NCBI RefSeq assembly: GCF_033239625.1
Contig: NZ_BTCK01000003.1
Span: 1-64,000, forward strand
DNA length: 64,000 nucleotides
Source: Paenibacillus_T sp033239625
Lineage (GTDB): Bacteria > Bacillota > Bacilli > Paenibacillales > Paenibacillaceae
Reading direction: 5' to 3'
Both the position numbers and the translations under genes were made by a program. Of the stretch, positions 33,885-41,900 are shown one piece after another (the first letter of the stretch is position 1; each line of letters begins with the position of its first letter). The notes beneath the pieces are model-generated. The model saw only the letters and a program-made list of their open reading frames with translations, made no database searches and was not told where the DNA came from.

Positions 33885-34451
33885 ATGATATTCGTAGCTT
33901 TGCTTAGAGGCATTAACGTGGGCGGCAAGAATAAGGTCGATATGAAGAAGCTGAAGCTTACGTTCGAAGGGATCGGCGCAACGGATGTCGTGACCTATAT
34001 TAATACGGGTAACATTATATTCAGGGACGATGCTCGCTCCGTCCAGCAGCTCAGTGAACAATTGGAGGCAGCGATAGCCGTAGACTTTGGTCTGACGATC
34101 AGAGTTATGGTTCGTACGATGGATGAAATTAAGCGCATCATGGACAAGCTGCCTGAGCACTGGACGAATGACACGGATATGAAGAGCGACGTTCTTTACT
34201 TATGGGATGAGATCAATGAAGAAGCTGTGCTTGAGAAACTGATCATTAATGCTGAGGTCGACCGCGTTAGTTATGTGGATGGTGCCGTATTCTGGTCGTA
34301 CGACCGCGCTGATGCGGACAAGAGCGGCATGAACAAGATGGCGACCAGCAAGAAAGTCTTCCAACAGATGACGGTGCGAAACGTAAACACGGCGCGCAAA
34401 ATATACGAGCTCATGCAAGCTGCCGAGCAGAAGCAGCTTACTAAGGGATGA
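33885..34451 (+). CDS. DUF1697 family protein
   Basis: 188 residues. It matches DUF1697 closely: FVALLRGINVGGKNKVDMKKL at the start, VVTYINTGNIIF, and VFWSYDRADADKSGMNKM near the end. Cytoplasmic, function unknown, widespread in Bacillota. It overlaps the downstream kinase gene by 4 nt (ATGA), so both are translated from one message that ends at the terminator at 35034. Confidence 0.93.
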   Translation: MIFVALLRGINVGGKNKVDMKKLKLTFEGIGATDVVTYINTGNIIFRDDARSVQQLSEQLEAAIAVDFGLTIRVMVRTMDEIKRIMDKLPEHWTNDTDMKSDVLYLWDEINEEAVLEKLIINAEVDRVSYVDGAVFWSYDRADADKSGMNKMATSKKVFQQMTVRNVNTARKIYELMQAAEQKQLTKG

Positions 34452-34999
34452 GTATGGCCGCAGAACGTCCTATTACGATCTTAATAACCGGAATCATGGC
34501 CAGCGGTAAATCAACTGTCGCGCAGCTGCTTGCTGAGCGTTTTGAGAAATCGGTGCATTTGCGCGGAGATATTTTCCGAAGAATGATCGTCAACAACCGC
34601 AAAGAGGTTCATCCGGACGCGGGCAGTGACGAGCTGGATCAGCTGCGATTGCGATATCGGCTGGCTTCGCAGTCCGCAGAGACGTATCATCGAGCAGGGT
34701 TCACCGTTGTGGTGCAAGATGTCGTCGTTGGACCGTTATTGAATGACTTTCTCTCTTACGTCAATAACCGTCCCTTGTACATAGTGGTGCTCTGTCCTAG
34801 CACGGAGGCGGTCGCCTTAAGGGAGGCTGCTCGTTCCAAGAAGGGCTATGGCGCTTGGACCGTCGAGGCATTGGATCGCGTGCTGCGAGACGAAACGCCC
34901 CGAGTCGGGTTATGGCTGGATACAACTACCCTGACTGCTGAGGAGACGGTAGATGAAATTATCGCGAGATTGCAGGACGAGGCATTAATAGAGAATTAA
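34448..34999 (+). CDS. P-loop kinase (chloramphenicol-phosphotransferase/Zeta-like small kinase)
   Basis: 183 residues. Walker A is GIMASGKSTVAQLLAERF, then an RGDIFRRMIV segment that would position the substrate. VVVQDVVVG serves as the Walker-B-like strand, LYIVVLCPSTEAVALREAAR follows, and an Arg-rich lid ends in DTTTLTAEETVDEI. The shape matches small ATP-dependent kinases of the AAA_33/CPT class. The substrate is not identifiable. Start 34448 overlaps the DUF1697 stop; ATG 34454 is an alternative. Confidence 0.85.
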   Translation: MSMAAERPITILITGIMASGKSTVAQLLAERFEKSVHLRGDIFRRMIVNNRKEVHPDAGSDELDQLRLRYRLASQSAETYHRAGFTVVVQDVVVGPLLNDFLSYVNNRPLYIVVLCPSTEAVALREAARSKKGYGAWTVEALDRVLRDETPRVGLWLDTTTLTAEETVDEIIARLQDEALIEN

Positions 35000-35033
35000 T
35001 CGTTGGACACAAAGTGTAAGGACAACCCATGCG

Positions 35034-35066
35034 GAGCACGGCGGAGAAGCCGATGCTCTTTTTTTT
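35034..35066 (+). terminator. Intrinsic terminator
   Basis: GAGCA-GGC ... GCC-TGCTC interrupted stem followed by eight T. Confidence 0.8.
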
Positions 35067-35163
35067 GTGTGTCGGTCACAATAACCTTCCACAATCCACT
35101 ATATGATTACACAAACTACTATACGGTATAGAGTAGTTATGGTATAAATACTGTGAAAGGAGA

Positions 35164-35504
35164 ATGATTTTGGATATTAACAAGGAAATGCTCAAGGGCT
35201 ATATCGAGAGCGTCATCTTAAGTCAGCTGAGGCATGAGGATCATTATGGCTACGAGATTTGCCGACGGATCCGGGACATCAGTGAACATACATTCGAGAT
35301 TAAAGAAGGAACGCTGTACATCGTCCTGAAGAGGCTGAGAACAGTCAGCTGGTGCAGTCGTACTGGAATGAAGACGATGAGAGCGGCGGCGGAAGACGAC
35401 GGTACTATCGAATTACCGAAGCGGGCATCGCGTATCTGGCCGAGAGGAAGCAGCAGTGGTTTTTTTTCAAACATATGATGGACATGTTCTATAAGGGGGT
35501 CTGA
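35164..35504 (+). pseudogene. padR-family regulator broken by a one-base deletion
   Basis: The first 58 codons give a clean PadR winged helix: LSQLRHEDHYGYEICRRIRDISEHTFEIKEGTLYIVLKRL. At about 35335-35340 the frame is lost. The neighbouring frame then supplies the rest of PadR without interruption, ENSQLVQSYWNEDDESGGGR then RRYYRITEAGIAYLAERKQQ, and a tail ending at TGA 35502. Restoring one G (CTG-GAG-AAC instead of CTGAGAAC) joins both parts. The start is ATG 35164 or TTG 35170 behind AAAGGAG. The downstream membrane gene starts 2 nt after the restored stop, which shows the ancestral operon. A sequencing error is an alternative to a real mutation. Confidence 0.85.
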
Positions 35505-35506
35505 CG

Positions 35507-36337
35507 TTGGATCGGATTGAGAGCTATATCGCTTCGCTTAGTAAACATGTGCAGCTGGAGCCGGAGGAATTAGAGGGGTTCAAGCATGAGATTAGAAGCC
35601 ACCTGCGTGAATCGATGAGAGCGCTGCAGCAGGAGGGCTATTCGCAAGATGAAAGCTTGAACATCGCGCTGCAACGCTTTGGTGAAGAAGAGAAGATTAA
35701 CGCGGAATTCAGGAAGCTGTACCGATTCCAGAAGGGGGTCAAGAAGTCGCTGCTGCTCGCCTCCTGTCTGCTGCTTATGTTATCCGTTCTATTCGTTCTA
35801 TCGTCCCGAGCTCAAACCGATCGGGATAGCAACGACTTCGACAACATGCTTCACGATTACCATAACAATCTCGAGGGCAAGATCGCTGACAGCAGCATAA
35901 CGAATGCCGAGATGGAGGCCTATTTCAAGAACCATAAACGCATTCTGCGAGGCGTGGCGCTGCTGCAGACGGAGAATGGTCAGAAGACAACCGAATATGC
36001 TTATCCGAGCGACATGAGTCTTAGCAACCCTGATTCAGAGCCCTATATCCCATTTCCAGTGGAAAATAATAATCCGGCGAAGAAGCTGGAGTTTCGCGTA
36101 GACTTGGATCGATCCGCCTTGTTCTCCCCGCTGCCGGATATGATGACAGTATCGGCGAAGGTCTGTTTCGTCCTGTACTGGGTGCTATTCGCACTGTGGA
36201 ATGTGTTCAACGCCCAGCGGGTGGGACGGTTAAACCTCTTCTGGGGAATCCTGTTCTTCACGTTGAATATCGCGGGTTATCTCATCTTCCTACTCGTTGA
36301 GCGAGTAAGCGTAGGAAGGCTTAAGACGGCAATGTGA
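35507..36337 (+). CDS. Membrane protein with permease-prefix (DUF1700-like) domain, PadR partner
   Basis: 276 residues, start TTG 35507 behind AAGGGGGT. Residues 1-65 are the helical prefix seen in proteins paired with PadR (IESYIASLSKHVQLEPEELEGFKHEIRSHLRE, SLNIALQRFGEEE). A membrane helix spans about 80-98, an extracytoplasmic part of about 110 residues follows, and the C-terminus has two more helices (VCFVLYWVLFALWNVF, LFWGILFFTLNIAGYLIFLL). PadR plus such a membrane protein is a common Bacillales pair. Here the regulator is frameshifted, so expression of this gene may be constitutive. Confidence 0.75.
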   Translation: MDRIESYIASLSKHVQLEPEELEGFKHEIRSHLRESMRALQQEGYSQDESLNIALQRFGEEEKINAEFRKLYRFQKGVKKSLLLASCLLLMLSVLFVLSSRAQTDRDSNDFDNMLHDYHNNLEGKIADSSITNAEMEAYFKNHKRILRGVALLQTENGQKTTEYAYPSDMSLSNPDSEPYIPFPVENNNPAKKLEFRVDLDRSALFSPLPDMMTVSAKVCFVLYWVLFALWNVFNAQRVGRLNLFWGILFFTLNIAGYLIFLLVERVSVGRLKTAM

Positions 36338-36360
36338 GGAACTGTAGTTTGCAAAATGAA

Positions 36361-36396
36361 AACAATCGGTCAGGGCCCCTGACCGATTGTTTTTTT
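36361..36396 (+). terminator. Strong intrinsic terminator
   Basis: AACAATCGGTCAG-GGCCC-CTGACCGATTGTT, 13 bp perfect stem, followed by T7. Confidence 0.95.
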
Positions 36397-36414
36397 GATA
36401 AGATCAACTTTCTC

Positions 36415-36507
36415 TTATGTCCCCTGCGTCGCCCCGTTCACATAAGTGAACCACAGCGTATCCAGCGCGCTTTGCCCTGGATTGTAGGTGAAGAAGTACT
36501 CCACTTT
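36415..36507 (-). pseudogene. 3' remnant of a lost gene (C-terminal about 30 codons)
   Basis: On the minus strand a sensible protein end is visible: VEYFFTYNPGQSALDTLWF then TYVNGATQGT, stopping at TAA (36415-36417). Upstream, in its 5' direction, the frame changes abruptly at about 36508 into the AraC remnant on the other strand. The sequence looks like the C-terminus of a secreted or binding protein, but I cannot name the family. It is the left half of a deletion scar. Confidence 0.6.
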
Positions 36508-36512
36508 ATCGC

Positions 36513-36654
36513 ATGCGGCTGCTGGCCGAGACCGAGCATAAGATCGTCGACGTGACGGACATGGTCGGCTACGAGAGCTACAAGAGCTTCACGCGACGCG
36601 ATAGGCATGCAGCCGAATGAGTACCGTCAGCAGATGAGGCGAAAGGCGGAGTAA
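36513..36654 (+). pseudogene. 3' remnant of an AraC-family regulator
   Basis: Codons read MRLLAETEHKIVDVTDMVGY, then ESYKSFTRR, the second helix-turn-helix of AraC/XylS regulators. After a small internal deletion with frame change the family ending continues as IGMQPNEYRQQMRRKAE and stops at 36652-36654. Everything N-terminal is missing: the left edge abuts the minus-strand remnant at 36507. Two decay events (large 5' loss, small internal loss) show that this is no longer a gene. Confidence 0.8.
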
Positions 36655-36656
36655 GA

Positions 36657-36686
36657 AGAAGGCGACTCAACGAGAACCGCCTTTTT
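36657..36686 (+). terminator. Terminator-like hairpin after the AraC remnant
   Basis: AAGGCG ... CGCCTT followed by TTT. A competing GCGACTC/GAGTCGC pairing spans the same region and could serve the leftward anti-sigma gene. Confidence 0.6.
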
Positions 36687-36694
36687 CGAGTCGC

Positions 36695-37492
36695 TTAATG
36701 ATAGTTAAATGACTTGCTTGTAATGACGTTGCCGTGGGAGTCCAGACCTTGTACGGTGTATTCATCCCGATGATCCCGATGGAATGGAAGTGGGGCAAAC
36801 CAGTAGGTGTACCCCTCCTGGGAAGGTATGATCGCCGCGCTATGCTGCATCCCTTGTCCGTCCGTTACTCGGACATCGGAAATGACGGGGTCAACGACAA
36901 TTCCATGGAATAGACCCGTTGTCTCCAATGCGCTAAATGCGGTAATTAATTCATCCTCTGCTTGTTCATAAAAGACCCCTTCTTTATCTCTCCTAAAGCT
37001 TGCGCCGACAGCGCCTGCCCATTCCCACGGTTTCCACGGCTGCATGGTCTGCTCAAAATTATCGATACGCAGCGTTACGATCTGAGCGTCGGGGGGATCA
37101 TTTCGTCTCGCGATGACGGGTTTGCCTGTGACCTTGGTAATTTTTTCGGAGAAAACCAGTGTAGACTTATCACTATAGTTCTGCACATACAGCACATGAG
37201 AATCAGGGCTCTGCTGGTTCACCAACTGCTGCCACTCGCTGTTAGCGAGCGTAGAACTGGTCGCAACGGTTGGCGGCTGGATGGACTCTCTCTCATTAAC
37301 AAACAGAATGAGTCCCAGCACGCATGCCATTGCAAGACCAATGAAGGACAGTCTGCGTGGTACGGAGACCGTCTTACGCGTTGATGATATTGCGTTCGTC
37401 GTGATCCTCACCGCCAATTGATCGGTAAACGTCTCCTCTTTCAATGGGTTGTTCTGCAGCGCACCGTACCAGTCGGGATTCGGTTGATTCAT
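36695..37492 (-). CDS. Single-pass membrane protein, probable anti-sigma factor
   Basis: 265 residues from ATG 37492 (GGAGGA 6 nt upstream; ATGA overlap with the sigma gene stop). A cytoplasmic N-terminus of about 45 residues (WYGALQNNPLKEETFTDQLA) precedes one membrane helix (LSFIGLAMACVLGLILFV). An extracytoplasmic domain of about 195 residues follows, rich in beta structure. No zinc-finger motif is present. Coupling to an ECF sigma gene and the topology argue for an anti-sigma factor of a class without zf-HC2. No enzymatic motifs seen. Confidence 0.7.
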   Translation of the reverse strand: MNQPNPDWYGALQNNPLKEETFTDQLAVRITTNAISSTRKTVSVPRRLSFIGLAMACVLGLILFVNERESIQPPTVATSSTLANSEWQQLVNQQSPDSHVLYVQNYSDKSTLVFSEKITKVTGKPVIARRNDPPDAQIVTLRIDNFEQTMQPWKPWEWAGAVGASFRRDKEGVFYEQAEDELITAFSALETTGLFHGIVVDPVISDVRVTDGQGMQHSAAIIPSQEGYTYWFAPLPFHRDHRDEYTVQGLDSHGNVITSKSFNYH

Positions 37493-38019
37493 GACCATTC
37501 CTCCTTCAATAACGCGGACATCCGCTTGCGTGCTCCGAACAAACGGGACTTCACCGTACCTTCGGGAACTTGCAGAATAGCGGCTATTTCTTTAAGAGAA
37601 AGCTGATACTTAGCATGGAGTACAATGACCTCTCGGAACTTAAGCGGAAGTTGGAAAACCTGCTTCCAGACGTTATTCGCTGCCTCTTTCTCTATGTACG
37701 ATTGTTCTGCCGAATGAGAATAATCGTTAGATGTTATGCCGACTAGCAGCACTCTCCGGAAGAAGGCCGTGTTTCGATAGTTGTAGCTGATGTTTCGAGT
37801 TATTTTCATTAACCATGTCTTGACGGAAGCCTCTCCGCGAAAAGAAGTAACATGCCGATACACCTGAATAAAAACATCCTGTGCAATGTCGTCGGACATG
37901 CTCCGATTCTTAGTGATGGAGTAAGCATAGTTCCATACTTCTTGTCCATATTGCGCGATAAGACCTTCTAGCGTTTGCGGATCCATTGCAGTCAAATACT
38001 TTAATGAATCATGACTCAA
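37489..38019 (-). CDS. ECF-family RNA polymerase sigma factor
   Basis: 176 residues, start TTG 38019 behind GAGGTGAT. Region 2 is visible (EVWNYAYSITKNRSMSDDIAQDVFIQVYRHV, W-L-M-K-I-T-R-N). Region 4 follows (LPLKFREVIVLHAKYQLSLKEIAAILQVPEGTVKSRLFGARKRM), including the canonical GTVKSRL of the DNA-recognition helix. It is first in a coupled two-gene operon with a membrane protein. A matching ECF promoter lies just upstream, suggesting positive autoregulation. Confidence 0.94.
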   Translation of the reverse strand: MSHDSLKYLTAMDPQTLEGLIAQYGQEVWNYAYSITKNRSMSDDIAQDVFIQVYRHVTSFRGEASVKTWLMKITRNISYNYRNTAFFRRVLLVGITSNDYSHSAEQSYIEKEAANNVWKQVFQLPLKFREVIVLHAKYQLSLKEIAAILQVPEGTVKSRLFGARKRMSALLKEEWS

Positions 38020-38038
38020 TCCTGATCACCTCGATATA

Positions 38039-38066
38039 TAGACAGCATACAGCTTCTTTTGGTTCA
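38039..38066 (-). promoter_or_regulatory. Candidate autoregulated ECF promoter
   Basis: Minus strand TGAACC - 16 bp - TGTCTA, about 20 nt before the TTG start of the sigma gene. TGAAC-C at -35 and GTC at -10 are typical for ECF sigma factors of Bacillales. Confidence 0.55.
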
Positions 38067-38258
38067 TTTTAATTAAAATTACAATATAACCCTTAATGAA
38101 ATGATATAACTTAGCATGAGGGTGGGTGTCTTGTTGCAGTTTAGGGCTGTCAAGAATGGCTTAAAGCAAACTGGCAATAGGTTACGGGAGCGACGATTCG
38201 TATAATAAGGTTATAACCTGCTTAGCGGAATTTGGCGTGGGGCAGAACGGGGGATACG

Positions 38259-38801
38259 ATGACACGGAAGTTACCTTTATTTATCGTGACAGGAGCCAGC
38301 GGCGTTGGGAAAACGACGGTTATGCAGAACTTAAGGGAGCTGCTGCCCGAGTTTGTCGTCTTCAGCACGGATAACGATAATTTCGGTACAACGGCGGCCA
38401 AGCTGGAGTATCAGGACCGTTATAATCTGCTGCTGCACTGTGCGAACGCCATTGCGAAGTCGGGAAGAGGAACGATTATATGCGGGACGGTTATGCCCTG
38501 GGATGCGCAGAAATGCGATACATATGAGGAGTTCAGTGAAGTATGCTTCATCAACTTGCACTGTGATGATGCAACTCGCAATTGGAGGCTCCGGAATCGT
38601 GAGGATCGAGCAACATGGACGGACGACATGCTTAAACAACATGAGCAATTCGCCCAATGGCTTCTGGATAACGCGGAGACGGCCTACAACCCGCCAATGC
38701 CGATCATAGACACGACATCAACGCCGCCATATGAGGTCGCCGAGCAGATTAAGCGCTACATTGCTGCCAAGTGGAATGAAAGCAAGACAGGAATAGAATA
38801 G
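38259..38801 (+). CDS. P-loop nucleotide kinase-like protein
   Basis: 180 residues from ATG 38259 (GGGGGA upstream; the GTG-region frame upstream is open but lacks a site). Walker A is FIVTGASGVGKTTVMQNL. A DNDNFGTT segment and IICGTVMPWDAQ follow, with a basic lid (NWRLRNREDRATWTDDML). This is the layout of small-molecule kinases such as gluconate or nucleoside kinases; the substrate is unknown. It is convergent with the large surface protein gene, sharing a terminator region. Confidence 0.8.
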   Translation: MTRKLPLFIVTGASGVGKTTVMQNLRELLPEFVVFSTDNDNFGTTAAKLEYQDRYNLLLHCANAIAKSGRGTIICGTVMPWDAQKCDTYEEFSEVCFINLHCDDATRNWRLRNREDRATWTDDMLKQHEQFAQWLLDNAETAYNPPMPIIDTTSTPPYEVAEQIKRYIAAKWNESKTGIE

Positions 38802-38819
38802 AGGCTTCATTATAATAAA

Positions 38820-38875
38820 AAAGCTCGCCAATCCTTCCAGCCCCACGGGGTCAGTCGGATCGGCGAGCTATCTTA
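38820..38875. terminator. Long bidirectional terminator
   Basis: AGCTCGCC-AATCC ... GGATC-GGCGAGCT with an inner CCCC/GGGG stem. On the minus strand it is followed by TTTTTTATT and so ends the surface-protein gene; A/T tracts on the other side can serve the kinase gene. Confidence 0.85.
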
Positions 38876-38900
38876 TTTATTTGTCTTGCGAAGCTTTAAT

Positions 38901-41900
38901 CTAAGCTTCATAACCATTCGTATAAAGCTCGTATTCATGCGTTACCGATGCTTCCATAATATCTTTGAAGAACTCGTTATCTGCCGGTACGTCGTTCCAG
39001 ATCGAAGCGACATCAACCTGCCATGGCTGACGGTCGAGCATTTTGTTGAAGATACGTACTGTCTCTAGGCGCGTCATGGCTGTGCTTGGGCTGAACTTGC
39101 TGTCCGTGAAGTCGAACAAGAGACCTTCCGATTTCACCGTTGCGATGGCGCCGTCCGCCCAATGTCCTTGCGTATCCGTATAACCGCTTGCTCCCGCAGC
39201 TTTCCACTCGTTCAGGTTGAGAAGAAGCTGTGCGAACTCAGCGCGTGTCACTTTGCGGTTAGGCTCGAACTTATCGTGGCCCGTTCCGATCATCCAATGA
39301 TGGGAAGTAGCGATCTCGATCGCGTTAGCAGCCCAATGGCTTGCACTTACGTCGGAATAGGACGTGGTGCCTGCTTTCGCTGCTTCATTCGGTGCGTACA
39401 GGCGCGTCAGAATCGTTGCGATTTCCGCACGCGTAAGGCCGTTCTCTGGATGGAAGGAGCCATCCGGGTATCCGTTCATGTAAGCCGTATGTTTACCGGT
39501 CGATTGTACTTCGGCTTGCAGGTTGAAGCTGAACTGCATAATCGTCTGGCCGATATGGATAATGCCGTTCTTAACGTAGCTATCCGTTCCGGCTGTCGCT
39601 TCACGCTTATCGTTCCGGCTGTCGAACAGCACATAGCCGTTTTTCTCAGCTGTGAAGTAGTAATCGCCGTCTGCGAATACCATCCAGCCGTACTCGCCGT
39701 CTTTGGTGCTTACTTGCGGATTGTGGTTCTTGTTCGGTGCGAAGTCCGGCAGTTCTGGCAAGTTCACCAGTGTGCCTGGCGTTCTGCCCTTGGAGCGATT
39801 CAGCTCCGTATCTGCCCAGTACAAGCGCATCGTCGCATCTTGCATTGGCTGCTTCGTCAATGTATCGAGAATCGTTCCGTAAGGGTCAACCAGATCGATC
39901 TTCAAGGTTGCAACGCCATTGCTGTCTACTGTGAGCTTGCCGACTGGGCCAGCAAGCTTCTCGCCATTCGGAGCATAAACGTTCAGCGTCAGGCTGTATT
40001 CGCCAGCTGGCAGCTTAGGCAGCGTGAATGTACCGTTGGCGTTCATGTTGACTGCCGGCACATCCACTACAGTGCCGTCAGCCTTCACGATTTTGCCGGT
40101 TACCTTGAGACCGTCACCAACAAGCTTCGTGATTTTGTCTTGCGTAACTGTTTCGCCAGTCGCCTTGTCCGTTACAGTAACGGTTGTTTCCGTTGCGTTT
40201 GGAGGTGCAATTACTATCGGTTGATACGGCATTATTATTACTACGTTGGACAGACCTGCATAAGGGCCCGACTTCACATTCAGGCGGAAGTAATAAGTCT
40301 TATTGTTCGTCAGACCATTAACTGTTGCGCTAATTGAGCTGTCATTCAGCGATGCTGTCGTCTCAGCAGGCTCAAAAGTAATACCGTCCGTAGACACCTC
40401 GACAATGATATCTTCACTGTCCGTGCCTGTCAGTGCAGGGAAGAGCAGCGTAGCTTGTTGATTGCCCGGAGAAACGGTCATATCCGAAACAGGTTTCGAA
40501 GGTGCTGCTTGAACAATGTTGGAAGTGCCCTTGAACGGACCCGATCCAACGTTCAGGCGCACATAGTACGTGTCACCATTCGTCAGGCCCGTTAAAGTTG
40601 CGCTCGTAGAAGCTGCAGTCAGCGCTTCCGTGGTCGTAGCAGGTGAGAATGTCGTGCCGTCCGTCGAAACTTCAACAACGATAGCTTTACTCTTCGTACC
40701 CGTCAGAGCAGGGAAATTCAGCGTAACTTGCGAGTCGCCGGCAACAACCGTCAGACCCGTGACAGGTTTCGAAGGCGTTACTTGAACGATATTGGATGTG
40801 CCCTTGAATGGACCCGATTTGACGTTCAAGCGGACATAGTATTCGTCTCCATTCGTCAGATCCGCAACAGTCGCGCTCGTTGAAGCGTCAGTCAGTTCTT
40901 CTGTTGTTTCAACCTGTGTAAAAGTCGTACCGTCTGTCGAGATCTCAACAACGATATCCTTGCTGTCCGTACCCGTCAGAGCAGGGAAGTTCAACGTAAC
41001 CTCTTCGTTGCCTGAGTCGACCGTCAGATCGCTTACTGGTTTCGAAGGCAGCACTTGTACATTATTGGATGCGCCCTTGAAAGGACCCGATCCGACGTTC
41101 AAACGTACATAGTACGTATCACCATTCGTCAGGCCCGTTACCGTTGCACTCGTAGATGCTGCCGTCAGCGTCTCCGTAGTAGTTGCAGGTGTGAATGTCG
41201 TACCATCCGTCGACACCTCAACAACGATAGCGTTACTGCTGGTACCCGTTAGTGCAGGGAAGCTGAGCGTAGCACGTCCGTCGCCTGCAACAGCCGTCAG
41301 GTCCGTGACTGGTCTCGAAGGCATTACTTGAACAGCATTGGATAACCCTTTGAAGGCGCCCGATCCTACGTTCAAGCGGACATAGTAGACTTCGCCATTC
41401 GCCAGATCCGCTACAGTCGCACTCGTGGAAGCTGCAGTCAGCGGGTTCGTCGTCTCAACGGGTGTATAGTTTGTTCCGTCCGTTGAAATTTCAACTTTAA
41501 CATCTTCATTCCGTGCGCCTGTAAGCGCTGGGAAGTTCAGTGTAACTTGTTCGTCGCCTGCAACAGCCGTCAGGTTCGAAACCGGCTTCGAAGGCGTGAC
41601 TTGAACGTTATTGGACTTTCCTGCATAGAAGCCCGATCCGACGTTCAAGCGCACATAGTACGTAGTGCCGTTCGTCAGGCCCGTTACCGTTGCGCTCGTA
41701 GAAGCTGAAGTCAGCGTTTCTGTCGTTGTTGCTTTCTTGAACGTCGTACCATCCGTCGAGATTTCGACTGCAACGTCATTGCTGCCCGCCAGACCGGAGA
41801 GGGCTGGGAATTGAAGCGTTGCTTGGCCATCGCCGGCCGATGCCGTCAATGTCGAGATTGGGGCTGGGTCTGCGCCTTTCACGAATACGTTGAACGTTTG

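Noticed and set aside
39162..40337. 391-codon frame antisense to the surface protein
   Set aside because: Mirror frame of a repetitive gene; Arg/Cys/Val-rich with no recognisable domain.
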